From assembly GCA_003427395.1 (NCBI GenBank), contig BFEA01000004.1, positions 2,229,738 through 2,293,737 on the forward strand: a stretch of 64,000 nucleotides of DNA, read 5' to 3'. The position numbers and the translations under genes are program-made. The notes beneath the pieces were generated by a model. It was not told the origin of the DNA and made no database searches. It was given only the letters and a program-made list of their open reading frames with translations. Source of the DNA: Chara braunii (Eukaryota > Streptophyta > Charophyceae > Charales > Characeae). Each line of letters opens with the position of its first letter. Position 1 is the first letter of the stretch. Positions 53,150-64,000 of this stretch are shown piece after piece.

Positions 53150-56100
53150 ACTGTTATTTAATAATAAGCACGTCGGGAGCTCGAAGACTCGCCTCGTAGT
53201 CAGTTCTAAGGGCTTTACCCTTGAGTGGGGCGAGAAGGATATAGCGCAGTTTCGAAGGAAGGGGGGGGAGAACAAAAAAAAAAGCGACCCACCCCATGTG
53301 GCTGAATGGTACAAAAAAAAAAAAAAAAGAATGGTACACACACGCAACTGGTACGCGTCAGGAGCTCGAGCCTCGACGATGGACGATGATGGACGATGAT
53401 GGACGGGATAAATCCGTAATGATCGCCCCCACCTGACCACGACTATTCGCGCGCTTCGGCAAATGGGTTCTTTTTTTTTTGGACCAGTTTTCGCTTCACT
53501 TTTCCTAAATGCCACGCGCGGCGCGGTGAGTTCAGTTGACGCCGCGTGGCGAAGTCGCACTTTTCCAGATTAGCCATTTTGTGCCGTCGATTACGAGGGT
53601 CGACGTAAGTGGGACGTCTCTCCCGTATGAAGCCGCGAGAGAGAAGAAAGGAAAGGATGAGATTTTGCGGTGGGGGAGGAAACCGAGGTCCGGCACTCCG
53701 ACACCATGCCCTTGCTTTAGCCTGAACGCCTCTCTGCGCCCGCGCCACACCATAATAACTGATCCACGGTCTTTTGCAGTCGCCGCGGTTTACCCCATAC
53801 ATTACATGGACAACTACCGCAGACCTGCAGGTGGTCGGTGATGACCACAACCTCCCTTCACCCCCTCTTTGGCCTCCTCTGCCTCCCTCCCAACCCTACT
53901 CCGCCTCCTCCATTTCTTCTATCGACCCTGATCACCGCCTGGTCGTTGAATTGAGCCTTGATCGATCGTCTCTGCACCTGTCAAGTGGGTGCGTTCTGCA
54001 TCTGTCCAAATTCATATCCCTCTGGTCCATAAATGCAGAAGGGCAGCCGTTCACATCTGGCTCCATTCAAGAGACTACACCCGACCTCGTTCTTCTACTA
54101 CTCACCAAGTGCGGAAGTGGTGCGTGTAACTTGCAGCAGAGCGTGGCAACATGCATTCGTAACTCGTACATTTAGCGAGCGTCAGTTTTCATCATTCATT
54201 TATGATCCTCGATTATGGAGACCGACGACCGTTTCGGTTCAGACTGGTCGTCGGCCAGGCGGAACTACCCTTCCTTTCCACTACATGCGGCTGCGGGAGA
54301 TTTGCTGTCATTCCCTGCTAGCCACATCCTCCTCTCCATACGTAGTCTGCGGCACCTTGTACCTCCGCCGCGTGCTACTGACCTCCCATTCCCACACAAC
54401 ACTCGCTTGCCTCATCGCAGCGCAGCGCAGAGCCTATTTTCTGCAATTTTTCTGCAAGTTCCCCCTCGCAACTGCATTACTTGATTTATATTCGGGAAAG
54501 GGAAATCCATGGAAGTAGCCTGCACATGTTGGCAAGAGACAAAAACACCCTGGTCAGACCAGATGCAGGCACTAGAGTGAGTGAGGTGCAGGCCATGCAC
54601 CTGTGCACTACAGAGACGCAGGTTCGCCGAGGGGCGAACAATTAAAAAAGGGGGGGGAAAGGGTCGCTGAGGGACATCCAGGTTTCCCATTCAACCTTAT
54701 AATATTTTGTCACTCCAGAGTGTCGGGTTTACTGGGGGGCCTGAGGCCTTTCTAGGCAACGTTTCTGTGTTCTCCCTTTTTATTTTGGTGCAGCATGAGC
54801 TCCATCTCTTCACTATTCCCAAAGTAGCCCTTCACTTACCTCCTGAGTTGCTATCCAGCCTCTCATCACATGATCTACAACACTATAGTATTCCTCAGTA
54901 TGTGGCAGTGGGAGGAGGCTGTGCTCCATTATTTTGATGTATTGCCATCTCCCGAGTAGAACGCATGGTCACAAACTAGAATTGCATGCCAGATACGGTT
55001 CTAACCACCATGTCTTCTATACTGCTCCAGCTAAATAGGTGTGCGGTCAAGCCTTTTGTGACTTATAAGATGTCCAAACCACTAGTCTCTCCGAGGTGAT
55101 GTTCACCTGATGGAAACCTTCCCATCAAGGATGAACCAAATGGGCCGCCGGCAAGCCACTACATCGAAAGTGCAGCCTCCATGTATAAATCCAAAGACTG
55201 GGGAAGTGTCTGGTGGCTCTGTCCAAACACGTCAGAGAAAACAAAGACAAGAAAGTTATAGCAAGATTACGAGTGTGTGTTGAGTGCACCACGCGACCCC
55301 CCCTGGCAGGGCTGCTGATTGTGCACCATCATAAAATAGACCTGTTCTGGGAAAGACCCTTGACACAATGAATGCTCTGTAAAACTCCCAAACATTGATT
55401 CAGAAGGACTGTGATAGGGGGCTTCGGTGATAACAAAAAGGTTTGTTGGTGGAGCAAAACGAGCATTTTGCATACAAAAAATAGAGATGAGAGATCCACT
55501 TTTGACCACCATGAGTGCATGTGTGGTTTCCTTGTAAAAGTATAGAATGACTACTTTACAAGATGCGAAGTAGAGAACGATTGGAACTTGCAGGTTCGTT
55601 CTGTGGGTCATCACCGCTGCCGGTGTGCAGAGAATAGATTGAACCATGGCAGGACAGATTTCTGCACACTTGGGGGTTGGCCCGAAACGGGCCTGTGTAC
55701 TGTTAAGGGGGCTGACCTTCCTTGTTGCCCCTATCTTATGAAAATCGTTTTGCAAAATGTACCTACTCCAAGTTGTAATATACAAGGGATATTTCTGCAA
55801 CTTGTAACATGGTTGGTTCTTGCAGTCAGGATGCACCTTAGGGAGCGCAAATAAAAGATGACGTGTCTCTCTTCCTACTTCGGAATTTTGCATGTTCAGT
55901 GCAAAGTTTTGGCATGGTACTTCGCGTGGAATGGCACTCAAAATTTGAATTCTTGGTAACCACTCAGTAGCTCGTGTGTATAAATGGATTTTTTTTTGGA
56001 ATCAGGATTTGTTATTTTTATTTTTTTTAAAGACACAAAGCCCCATCTATTTTGGGGGGCAGCAGTCTGGTTGCTCATCACCGGCAAGCAGCAACAGGCA

Positions 56101-56500
56101 GAAAAGTCAGAAGGGAGGGGGGAGGCGGTTGGGGGTATTGGGGGGGGCATTCTGTGGGTCGGAAGGCAGTTATGCACCTAGTCACCCACGAACCAGGCAG
56201 GGAGAGGAGCCAGCTAGGGGCCGCAGCAGGCCCTTCGCTCCACACCAAGAACGCGTTGCTAAACGGTCTCAATCTATGTACCTTACGAATGTTCCCTCAA
56301 GTTTCAGGTCCCCAAAATCATCACCAGAATTCCTCTAGTTGCCATATTCTCAGTCTTGGCTTTATTGCTCCTCCTTTGATCCCAGCACTCCCCCCCCACC
56401 CCCCACCTCTTTTCCCCCCAGCACTCCCCATTCCCCCAACCCATAGCCCTTTCTCCTGTAGAGCACCTCCCCCTACGGTATCTATCCTACTGCCGAAAGT
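53150..56500. other. No identified gene
   Basis: Mixed sequence with short homopolymer runs. A 224-codon minus-strand open frame without an ATG (55267-55941) and a splice-acceptor-like site at 54793 are noted under findings. No family recognised. Confidence 0.5.
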
Positions 56501-56506
56501 TTTTGT

Positions 56507-58000
56507 TGTCGGGCACGGCGGTCCCACACCCTGCGGTAAGTGTCAGACCTCACGGTCGTGTCACGCAGGAGTAAGCTATTGCGTTAAGTTAGCGGAGATA
56601 CCACTCTGACAGTGTGCGCCAACTATACCTCTCATGGCTCCTTGCGATAGGACCTGGTTCCGCAAGGTACAACTCACTTTTACCTGAGGGGTTATCACCA
56701 CCCTTAGATAGGTGTATCCCCGTTGAGCTACTAACTCACGTACGAAGGTTTTTACTTGCAATCGCAGAGGTAAGTCAATCAATGGCATTTGCTCGATCGA
56801 TGTAGCATAGGCACACGCACGGTAGAACTCATAAAACTGAACCGTATATTTGTCAAGCATCGAGGCACTTATCACCTGTACCGACTTACGATTCATGTCG
56901 ACTTGACAAGTCGTTACGGATAACATATTCTTCCATCTTTGATGTGGTCTTCTTATACAACCCGCAAAGTATCTGTCAAACGACTTAATTCAATATTGAT
57001 ATAAAAGAAGTAAGCACGTTTGACTTCAGAATAGGTTCTTACCACGGCGTTAATTTCACCTTGTACATGAACTTTGCGCGCACAACATTTTAATTCATAG
57101 CTCTTAACCCTTTAAAACAATTTTTAAACAATGTGCGTACGATAAATAGATTTCAAGCACTGAGACATAAAAGCAGGGAAATGTCTTTACATTTTTACAA
57201 AGGCAAACATCATAATGCACAAATTTTTTACTTTTGGAAGAAAACAAACATATATTGCATTTCAATCATGCATCATAAATCAAGATAGGCTCACGACCTT
57301 TCAATAAAATATGAAATGTATAAGGTTTTTAGCCTTGCCAATGATCATAATCTATTTAACATCAAGAAAAATAATTGTAGGATATTCAAATCAAATGTAC
57401 AAAGGGTACGTGTCAATGAAGTGTTTCAGTCAAGGTCCTGAGGAACATAAATTTATCAATGCGAGTTACGTTGTGAATAATACATGGATGGTTGTTTTAT
57501 TGACCATCTGGTTCCCTGCCTCCAGAATTTCACAAAAACTCCGGTAGAACTTGTATTATCGATAAGCAGTCTGATGTCCCACTTGATATAGTCTCGGCAC
57601 AATTTGGTCCGAGTGACATTTTGTCAGCGGTCTTCTCGTCAGAGAAACCTCATAGATAGTAATGCAAGTTTGAATAAGAATAGAACACTTAGACTCTCAA
57701 GATACTGGAGAGGTCACTCAAAATCTGATAGAGGGTCTTGAAAACTCTTGGTCTGGAGAAACACTATTGTCGGGCATGGTGGTCTTACACCCTGCGACAA
57801 ATGTCGAACCTCACGGTCGTGTCATGCAGGAGTAAGGCATTGCGTTTAAGTCAGCGGAGATACCACTCCAATCGTGCACGCCAGCTATATCTCTCACAGG
57901 GTAAGTCAGTCGAGGGCGATTACTCGATCGTCGTAATAAAGGAATACGCGTGGTTGAATGTCTAAAACTGACTCGTATATATGTCGGGCATCGGGGCGCT
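56507..58000. repeat. Diverged direct repeat pair, 1.26 kb apart
   Basis: TGTCGGGCACGGCGGTC (56507) and TGTCGGGCATGGTGGTC (57767) start two related stretches. Both share CCTCACGGTCGTGTCA.GCAG, GCGGAGATACCACTC, CTCGATCG and AACTGA.CGTATAT. The first has about 130 bp more. The interval is AT-rich. This could be two LTR-like ends or a dispersed repeat. Confidence 0.6.
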
Positions 58001-60890
58001 CTTGGCGTGAATACCCTTACAAGGGTATCTGCCCTGATTTTTACGAGTGACAGGAATGAGGTGATTAAAAATTAGATGCGAGATTCAGCGGTTCATGCGA
58101 GTTGCGGTCAGTTTTCTTCCTAACCGACTGACAGTTCAGAGGAAAATGAATGGAGTGTATGGGCGCGCAAGTTTGATGCGCGGGCAGTCTTTTCTTGATT
58201 GATATTATAGAACTACCATAACTACTGGTTGACTTTTTATTTCGAGTTAATTAGGACTAAGAACGATCGTTTTGTTTTTGGTTGAAATGTCTGTCTATGG
58301 CGCGCACACCTACACGTGGCTTACAGTGATCAATATCAGGTTTGATTGTTGGTGCCGCAGATTTTTTACCTCGGCGTAGCATGGGATAGTGGTGGAATGA
58401 CTTCAACAGGGAGAGCAGAGCACACTGCGACTACGACGGGGCCTAGGTCAACCGACACTGTCGTTCGACGGTTGGGGTTAGCTTTGTTGCGTCTGTGCCC
58501 ACGTAGAACCTCTTATATGAAAAACCGCATGTGAGAGGCTTAGACTTGGGCCTAGCCCTGTAGGTTATAGCTTTGGACTGATACTACGAAGATACGAGGA
58601 TCGAGACCGACACATGGCGGCGAGGGAGCAGTGGCGCATATTAAAGGAACGGAGGGGTTGAGGGTCTGACAAGGCTATCCCCCTTAATTTTTTCGACGGC
58701 CTCGGGTTTGAGATCGACCAGTGGAGCAAAGGGCTGCCAGCAGTCCCCTCTCTCCCTATATCCCGTTTTTCTTCCATTTTTGTTTTACATTATTATCAAC
58801 ATTTTTTTTTTTTTTACTACTTTAAATCAGAGTCGGTCTTGGTGCTGGTACCGGAACCGATCGGGTGACCAACAAACCTGAGCTTTGTTGGTACGCCTGT
58901 GAATTGTTAGGGACGTAGGGCCGAGGAGTTCAGCGTGCATATAGGCCAGGTGAGTGCCTAGCCCACGTGGCAAAAGAAACCTGAGTGACGGAGCCCCGTT
59001 GTGGGTGTATCGCCCACCACCCTCGATCTGTCGTAAGAGGTACGAGTGCGAGCATACCCGTTCGGGTCCGTGAGGGACAAGGCTTGTCACACAAATTTTG
59101 TTGAAGTCCTCGATGTACCATTTTGTGTGCCCATTTGTCAGGTGCCTGTGGAGCCGTGGGGACAAGGAAACTGCGGTCACCGCTGGAGGTGACCGCAAAT
59201 ACCCCATTTTTTTAAGTTTGTTTTTAGCATTATCTCGTGAATTGGTGAAAATTTGTTCACGAGAGTTCTTGCACAGTTTGTGGATGGCGCCGTGTAACCA
59301 GCAAAGTACCAATTTCCCATTGTTGCAGATGGCCAGGGCCTTGTTCTGTCTGAAAGGGTACAAAAGTGCGACCTTTACCATGCCCAAAACCTCACATCGG
59401 CCCTTCCCAAAGGGTCGCAGTGTGAGCATGTCTGTTGGGACCCGAAAAATGGTGAACTATGCCAGAGCAAGATGGGCCTAGCTCGATTGGTACACCAAAG
59501 AGCTGTTGAAATACAGACTCGAGTTCGAGCCCAGATGCAATTAGTGGGACTGAATAAGTTAAGTCTGAGTTGCCCGGGTTAGTCTCAGACCAGTGTGCCC
59601 TTGATCACGTAAGCCGTGACCAGATCCTAATGCATGTAGGCAGAGGGCTTGGCCTGTTTCATATGCAGAAAAGGGGAGTTGGCCGGGTTGAAAGTGGAGA
59701 GGCCGAGAGCGCATTTTGCAGGCTCAGCCATAATAAGGCGTGATCCAACAGACCACGGGTAATTGGAACTTTCAATTTTTTAGGCCTGTTGGACCGGCTG
59801 GTAAGAGGACACTTGAGCTCGGAGGTTACGAGGAGGATTCGATGGCAAAGAGGTCGAAGACGGGAAGGTGAAGACGAAGGAGAGGAGAGAGATATGACAT
59901 GGCAAATAACTCATATCTCGCCCGTTTCTGAGCGGAATCGGGTGAGTGAGGGACGGGTCTTGGGGGGTTGGGGCTGGCGACCCGAACTCTGTAGTCAAAT
60001 TTGTACGAAAGTTAGTAAAATAGGAGTTAGAATAGAAACAGAGTGGGTGAAGGACACGGAAGATTGGATATGGCAGGGAAGAGAAACTTCTATCTCGTCC
60101 GTTTCTTGACGGAAACGGGCGAGTTAAGATGCATTTTGGGGGTTTTCGCAGGCAACAGGACGATTGGTGGACTCAAGTCCTTGATTCATGGGGCGGTCTG
60201 GCCGCTACTAAGTGTAAAGTCTGCGCAAAAAAAAAGGGGGGTAAAAGTGTCTTTCCCTGTTTTACTAGAGGATTCATTCGACATTTTGTGTAATCGATGA
60301 ATAGCGGGATGGTGACATGCAAGGTTGTGCTCACAGCCTCCATCTGCCGCGATCCTGGTCTAGTTTGCGACTGTGTTCATTGTTGTTCCGGATCATGGTC
60401 TTCATCGTTACCGACCATGATCACCCTTCCCTCGTGGCTATGCTCGCCAGCAAGTCGGGGCCAATGCTACTCGTGTTGTTGGTCTTCCTCGCTTCCATTT
60501 CAGAGTTGTTGCTCGTCTTGTCTACAATCATCGTTCCGCCATTACTTTCCCGTCGGCTTCAGGTGAACCTTCCCTCATCGATGGCCAGGGGGATTCCGGT
60601 ACTCGGATATGCTGCCTGGAGAGAAAGGGGAGCGGGGTCATTATTGCTCCTTGTGCTCGTGTTCGTGCTCCCTCTCGTGCAAATGGGGAGCTTCTTCGTC
60701 GTAATCGTGACACCTCTCATGTTCGTTATATTGTATCTCACCCTGGTGGTCTTCGGGGTGTTGCGCCTCGTTTCATCGGTGCTCATTCCAGTGAGTCAGT
60801 TCCTCCCTTGCCTTTGATCGAACCTAGCTGAACAAAAGGCCATGTACGTTCATATTACAACATTAAAGTAAGAAGCAGGGTAGGAGCCCA
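58000..60890. other. No identified gene; short repeats
   Basis: It holds one SINE head, a ~175-bp diverged duplication at 59880-60180 with CTCG.CCGTTTCT..CGG hairpins, and a T run at 58801-58815. A 166-codon hydrophobic frame at 60317-60817 lacks any recognisable motif. Confidence 0.5.
59464..59560 (+). mobile_element. tRNA-derived SINE, copy 6 (head only)
   Basis: GGCCTAGCTCGATTGGTACA, CTGTTGAAATACAGACTCGA, GTTCGAGCCCAGATGCA. Both boxes are kept. The downstream body diverges. Confidence 0.7.
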
Positions 60891-60891
60891 C

Positions 60892-60903
60892 GTGTGTGTG
60901 TAT

Positions 60904-61000
<97 letters not shown>
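60892..61000. repeat. (TG)n(AG)n microsatellite
   Basis: About 26 TG units then about 26 AG units, the same compound type as at 155-221. Confidence 0.95.
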
Positions 61001-61001
<1 letters not shown>

Positions 61002-63110
61002 TTACCTCGAGAGTTGTCGATGCAGATTGAACAAAGAATCGAGCATGCGGGAAAGAGGAGGCAGCAAGCAGTGAAGGGGGTTGTGCAGTAGAAGGTGCAT
61101 CTACCCGCGTTCTAGAAGAAGATTCATCTGCTAAAGCAGCAATCCATCCCCCATGTTCTAGCGGACGAACCACTTGATATTCTGATGGCGTATCCTACCG
61201 TGTTCTAGTGAACGAGCAGCTTCTTCATCCTCGCAGGTTCGACACCAGTTTGGCGGTGCTCGCTTTGTGAGGATGATACTTATCGATGGGAGCTTGTTCG
61301 TAGTAACATTACTTGTTGCTCTTCGCTGTATTTGGAGGATTCTTCCTCCGACTTTGAGTTCCTTCTTAACTGAACCAGGTTGTATGAGCGACCAGGTGCG
61401 TGCTTGGATTGGTTGCCATTACAGAGAGAGTTGGGGAGTAAGGGAGATTGTGGGATAAGTCATACTTACCCAATCAGAGCACTCATCCTTGCGGAGGCAC
61501 AAAATCTACTACAAGGTCTGAAAGCGGATCATTATGTATTAGGCCAACACAAAATGGTACATGGTCGTTCTTCGTTGGTGGAGTTATTACTGCCTCACGT
61601 CGGAGTTGCCGATTTCCTCCAGGTTAGAGTCCTTGCCACTAATCTCAGGCAGGAGGGGTTGCTAGGTTCCAAGAGAGTGCAATTGATGTTATGACAGTTA
61701 ATAGCGGTGTCGGACCAAATGCCCTTACAAGGGTATTTGACCGTGATTTTGCAATCGACAAGTCGGTTACGCTGACCACCTCGAGGAAATTAGTCTGAGC
61801 TTAGAATGTCGTATGAGCACGCGCATCATCATGGCGCACTGTAATAATTAGGATTGACACTGATACCCTTCGACCGGGAAAAGGCCGAGGGGTTGAGTTG
61901 GTTACTGTCATGATACGCAGAGTGTCGGCCTTGCTTGATCGCAGATACTCAACGCATCTACCTTTACTTAGTATAGTGCCATTCTACCCGCCACTTGATG
62001 TTCTCCCCACGGCGACCCTCGATGACGCAACCATGGGTAAAGTATCGGCCCTTCGGACCTTCCGCTCGGTCGAGCGCCCTTGCGGGTCATGCACGTACTC
62101 AAAACGGCAAAATACTTAGTCAGACACACAGACAAGCTACTACGCACACACGAAGACTTAGCAGGAAACGAGTTTGGGCCACCAGGTGGACAAGGCCCCT
62201 GTACTACTTATGTACTGAGTTGCTCCCCTTCTACTCAAAGTGGGAGCTAGCTTAGTAAGTTTCGGTGTTTTTCTTATAAACAAGGGATGTGGGGATCGAG
62301 GATGAGAGACTACTGGATCTAGCTCCCTTTTGGCCAGGAGCCCGCAATATTTTTTTTTTTTTTGACCGGGAAACAATTGGTCGGGGCTCGAACCCGCGAC
62401 CTCAGTTTCAGAGTTAGTTGAGGCCGAGTGCAGCGGGTTGACACTTGGCGAGGTAGGGGAGTTTGTAGTTAGAATTTTGTTAGATTTTGTTATTTCAGTT
62501 TCTTTTGTTTCTCTTATTAAGTTTTATTTTCCCTTCTTTTTACCATTCTCATCTTTATCATTAATTTTATTTGTTTTCTTAACGGCCTACCTACCCAAGG
62601 TGCCTAAATGAATCTCGCCTCAATACTGGGGCAGATTCATCTAGTAGAATGCCACCCCGATCGCGGCCGGTAGGACTTCGCCGCAGGCGAGGCAATGCGA
62701 GTAAGGGGCGCGGCGATGCTCCGACAAGAAAACAGAAAGGGGCACGGGGAGAGTTGTGCAAAGATAGGAAGCATTCTCGACCAAAGACAAAAGGACTGAC
62801 GAGAAAAGGAAAGACGCAGGAGGAAGAAGGAGAAGCAAAAAAGAAGGAAAAGAAGAAGGAGGAGGAAGAAGAAGAAGGAGGAAGAAGAAGAAGGAGAAGG
62901 AGGAGGGAGAAGAAGGAGTGGGAAGGAGGGAAGACTTACCTTCCTTGCGATCGGCAGCAGCGACGCTCAGGCGTGAGTCTTGGGACCTCGTACTTGAGTC
63001 GCGAAGGGTATATTACGATCCTCTACGACTACTACGACGACCACAAGGAAGTGATAGAGAGAACAAGTAGGTTTCCTATCCCACTACTAGCCTCGCCCGA
63101 CTCCATTGAA
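61000..63110. other. No identified gene
   Basis: It holds three reiterated GTTCTAG words (61088-61215) and the second SINE type. A 182-codon ATG-started frame (62649-63197) has a Lys/Glu/Arg low-complexity middle encoded by AAG/GAG/AGG runs, and I do not consider it a supported gene. Confidence 0.5.
62345..62450 (-). mobile_element. Second tRNA-like SINE head with A tail
   Basis: Minus strand: AACTGAGGTCGCGGGTTCGA, GCCCCGACC is a canonical B box, followed by CAATTGTTTCCCGGTC and an A run of about 15 (62350-62363 as T on plus). The A box is unclear. The sequence differs from the other SINE family. Confidence 0.5.
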
Positions 63111-63289
63111 AGAGATAAGCTTAAACGATCGAGTCTTCGGCTACAACGTCGCAATATTCACTACTGCACATGCGTGTGTGTGTATGAGTGTATGTGAGTG
63201 TAAGCATGTGCGTGAGAGTGTGTGTGAGTGTAAGCATGTGCGTGAGAGTGTGTGTGTGAGTCAGTGAGTGAGTGAGAGAGAGAGAGATT

Positions 63290-63321
<32 letters not shown>

Positions 63322-63393
63322 ATCGACTCATTGAGCTTAAACGATCGAATCTCCCTCTAGAACGTCGAAAAGTTCACTACTACCCATGTGTGT

Positions 63394-63434
<41 letters not shown>

Positions 63435-63553
63435 TGTAAGAAAAATAGAGAGAGGGTACTTCGGTTAAGTCGCCCCGAGGCCGCGGTTGGCCTCGCGCAA
63501 CCTCCATCGAAAAGATGAGCACGAATCTTTTACTACAACTACTACACATGAGC

Positions 63554-63586
<33 letters not shown>

Positions 63587-63590
63587 GCGG
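63110..63590. repeat. Tandem units ending in GT/GA microsatellites
   Basis: CTTAAACGATCGA.TCT, TC.AGAACGTCG, TTCACTACT.C.CATG recur at about 63119 and 63337, with a diverged third unit near 63500-63550. Each is followed by TGTG then GAGA runs. Confidence 0.8.
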
Positions 63591-64000
63591 ATGCATAGTA
63601 GTTCATGGGCACACGTGGCATCTGTGTGGGGGATCGAGGTTGTGAGAGGTGCGAGAGACATACCCGGTGCGCGAAGCTTGCGGCATTGGCCGCTATCTGC
63701 TCATACTTCAGGAGAGCAGTTGTCATCATCATCATCAAAGTATAGGTCAGACAGGATCTGTCACCCGTAGTCTGGGCAACGAAGCACCAAATAGGATAAC
63801 GACATTGGTTCTGTATTGACGATGATGAGACTATACCAGCATTGTCAATTGTGAGCTTTGGCTGTGTTCCTATTTGAGGGAGAGCAGGTTAACCGAGCAC
63901 TCATTTTTCAGGCCCATTTATAAGAAAACCAGACAGTCATTTTAACAACACTTCACACCAATCTATAGAGTGCACTTCTTACGACCCCATCACAGAAAAA

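Larger units (their letters stand above)
52300..53150 (-). promoter_or_regulatory. Upstream region of Fd-GOGAT
   Basis: GC-rich and CpG-containing sequence directly 5' of the start codon, as expected of a plant promoter/5' UTR. No convincing TATA box was located. Two back-to-back inverted-repeat elements occupy 52862-53107. Confidence 0.4.

Noticed and set aside
60317-60817. 166-codon hydrophobic frame suggesting a membrane protein
   Set aside because: Hydrophobicity follows from T/C-rich codons. No motif recognised, and overlapping frames on the other strand are equally open.
62649-63197. 182-codon basic/acidic frame
   Set aside because: The centre is AAG/GAG/AGG low-complexity DNA and the end runs into a GT microsatellite.

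Overview
The window is nuclear DNA from a streptophyte (green plant lineage) with a large, repeat-rich genome. It carries a plant-type ferredoxin-dependent glutamate synthase gene with a plastid transit peptide, spliceosomal introns of 0.7-24 kb, plant-type U6 snRNA sequences, a plant-type tRNA-Ser(GCT), and many dinucleotide microsatellites and short non-autonomous transposons. Introns this large and the lack of any recognisable autonomous transposon point to a charophyte alga such as Chara, or an early land plant. The species assignment is inference only.

One recognisable protein-coding gene dominates the window. Fifteen minus-strand exons between 52299 and 1773 can be joined in frame with GT..AG junctions. 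They give 907 codons of Fd-GOGAT: the transit peptide, the whole class II glutamine amidotransferase domain and the start of the central domain. The FMN/3Fe-4S synthase half lies beyond position 1. The transit-peptide exon (51745-52299) is separated from the rest by a 24.4-kb first intron (27335-51744).

Intron 1 is a nest of small RNA-derived and foldback sequences. It holds an intact tRNA-Ser(GCT) with tandem broken copies, at least six U6-derived pseudogenes (one with a clear 13-bp target-site duplication inside a SINE), a tRNA-derived SINE family, a family of ~122-bp inverted-repeat elements starting GGGCCTCGC, a TTAA-flanked ACCACCAGTACTT element family, several foldbacks and many minisatellites.

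The least expected signal is a hammerhead-ribozyme motif of the stem-III-open (type III) layout. It occurs in near-complete form at 6056-6108, in damaged form at 248-300 and as a degenerate piece at 51360-51400. All three are on the minus strand inside introns, so they would be transcribed in sense within the Fd-GOGAT pre-mRNA. Plant retrozymes are the known source of such motifs.

The right 11 kb (about 53.1-64 kb) is upstream of the gene. It holds microsatellites, diverged long direct repeats and SINE pieces, and no gene I can identify.
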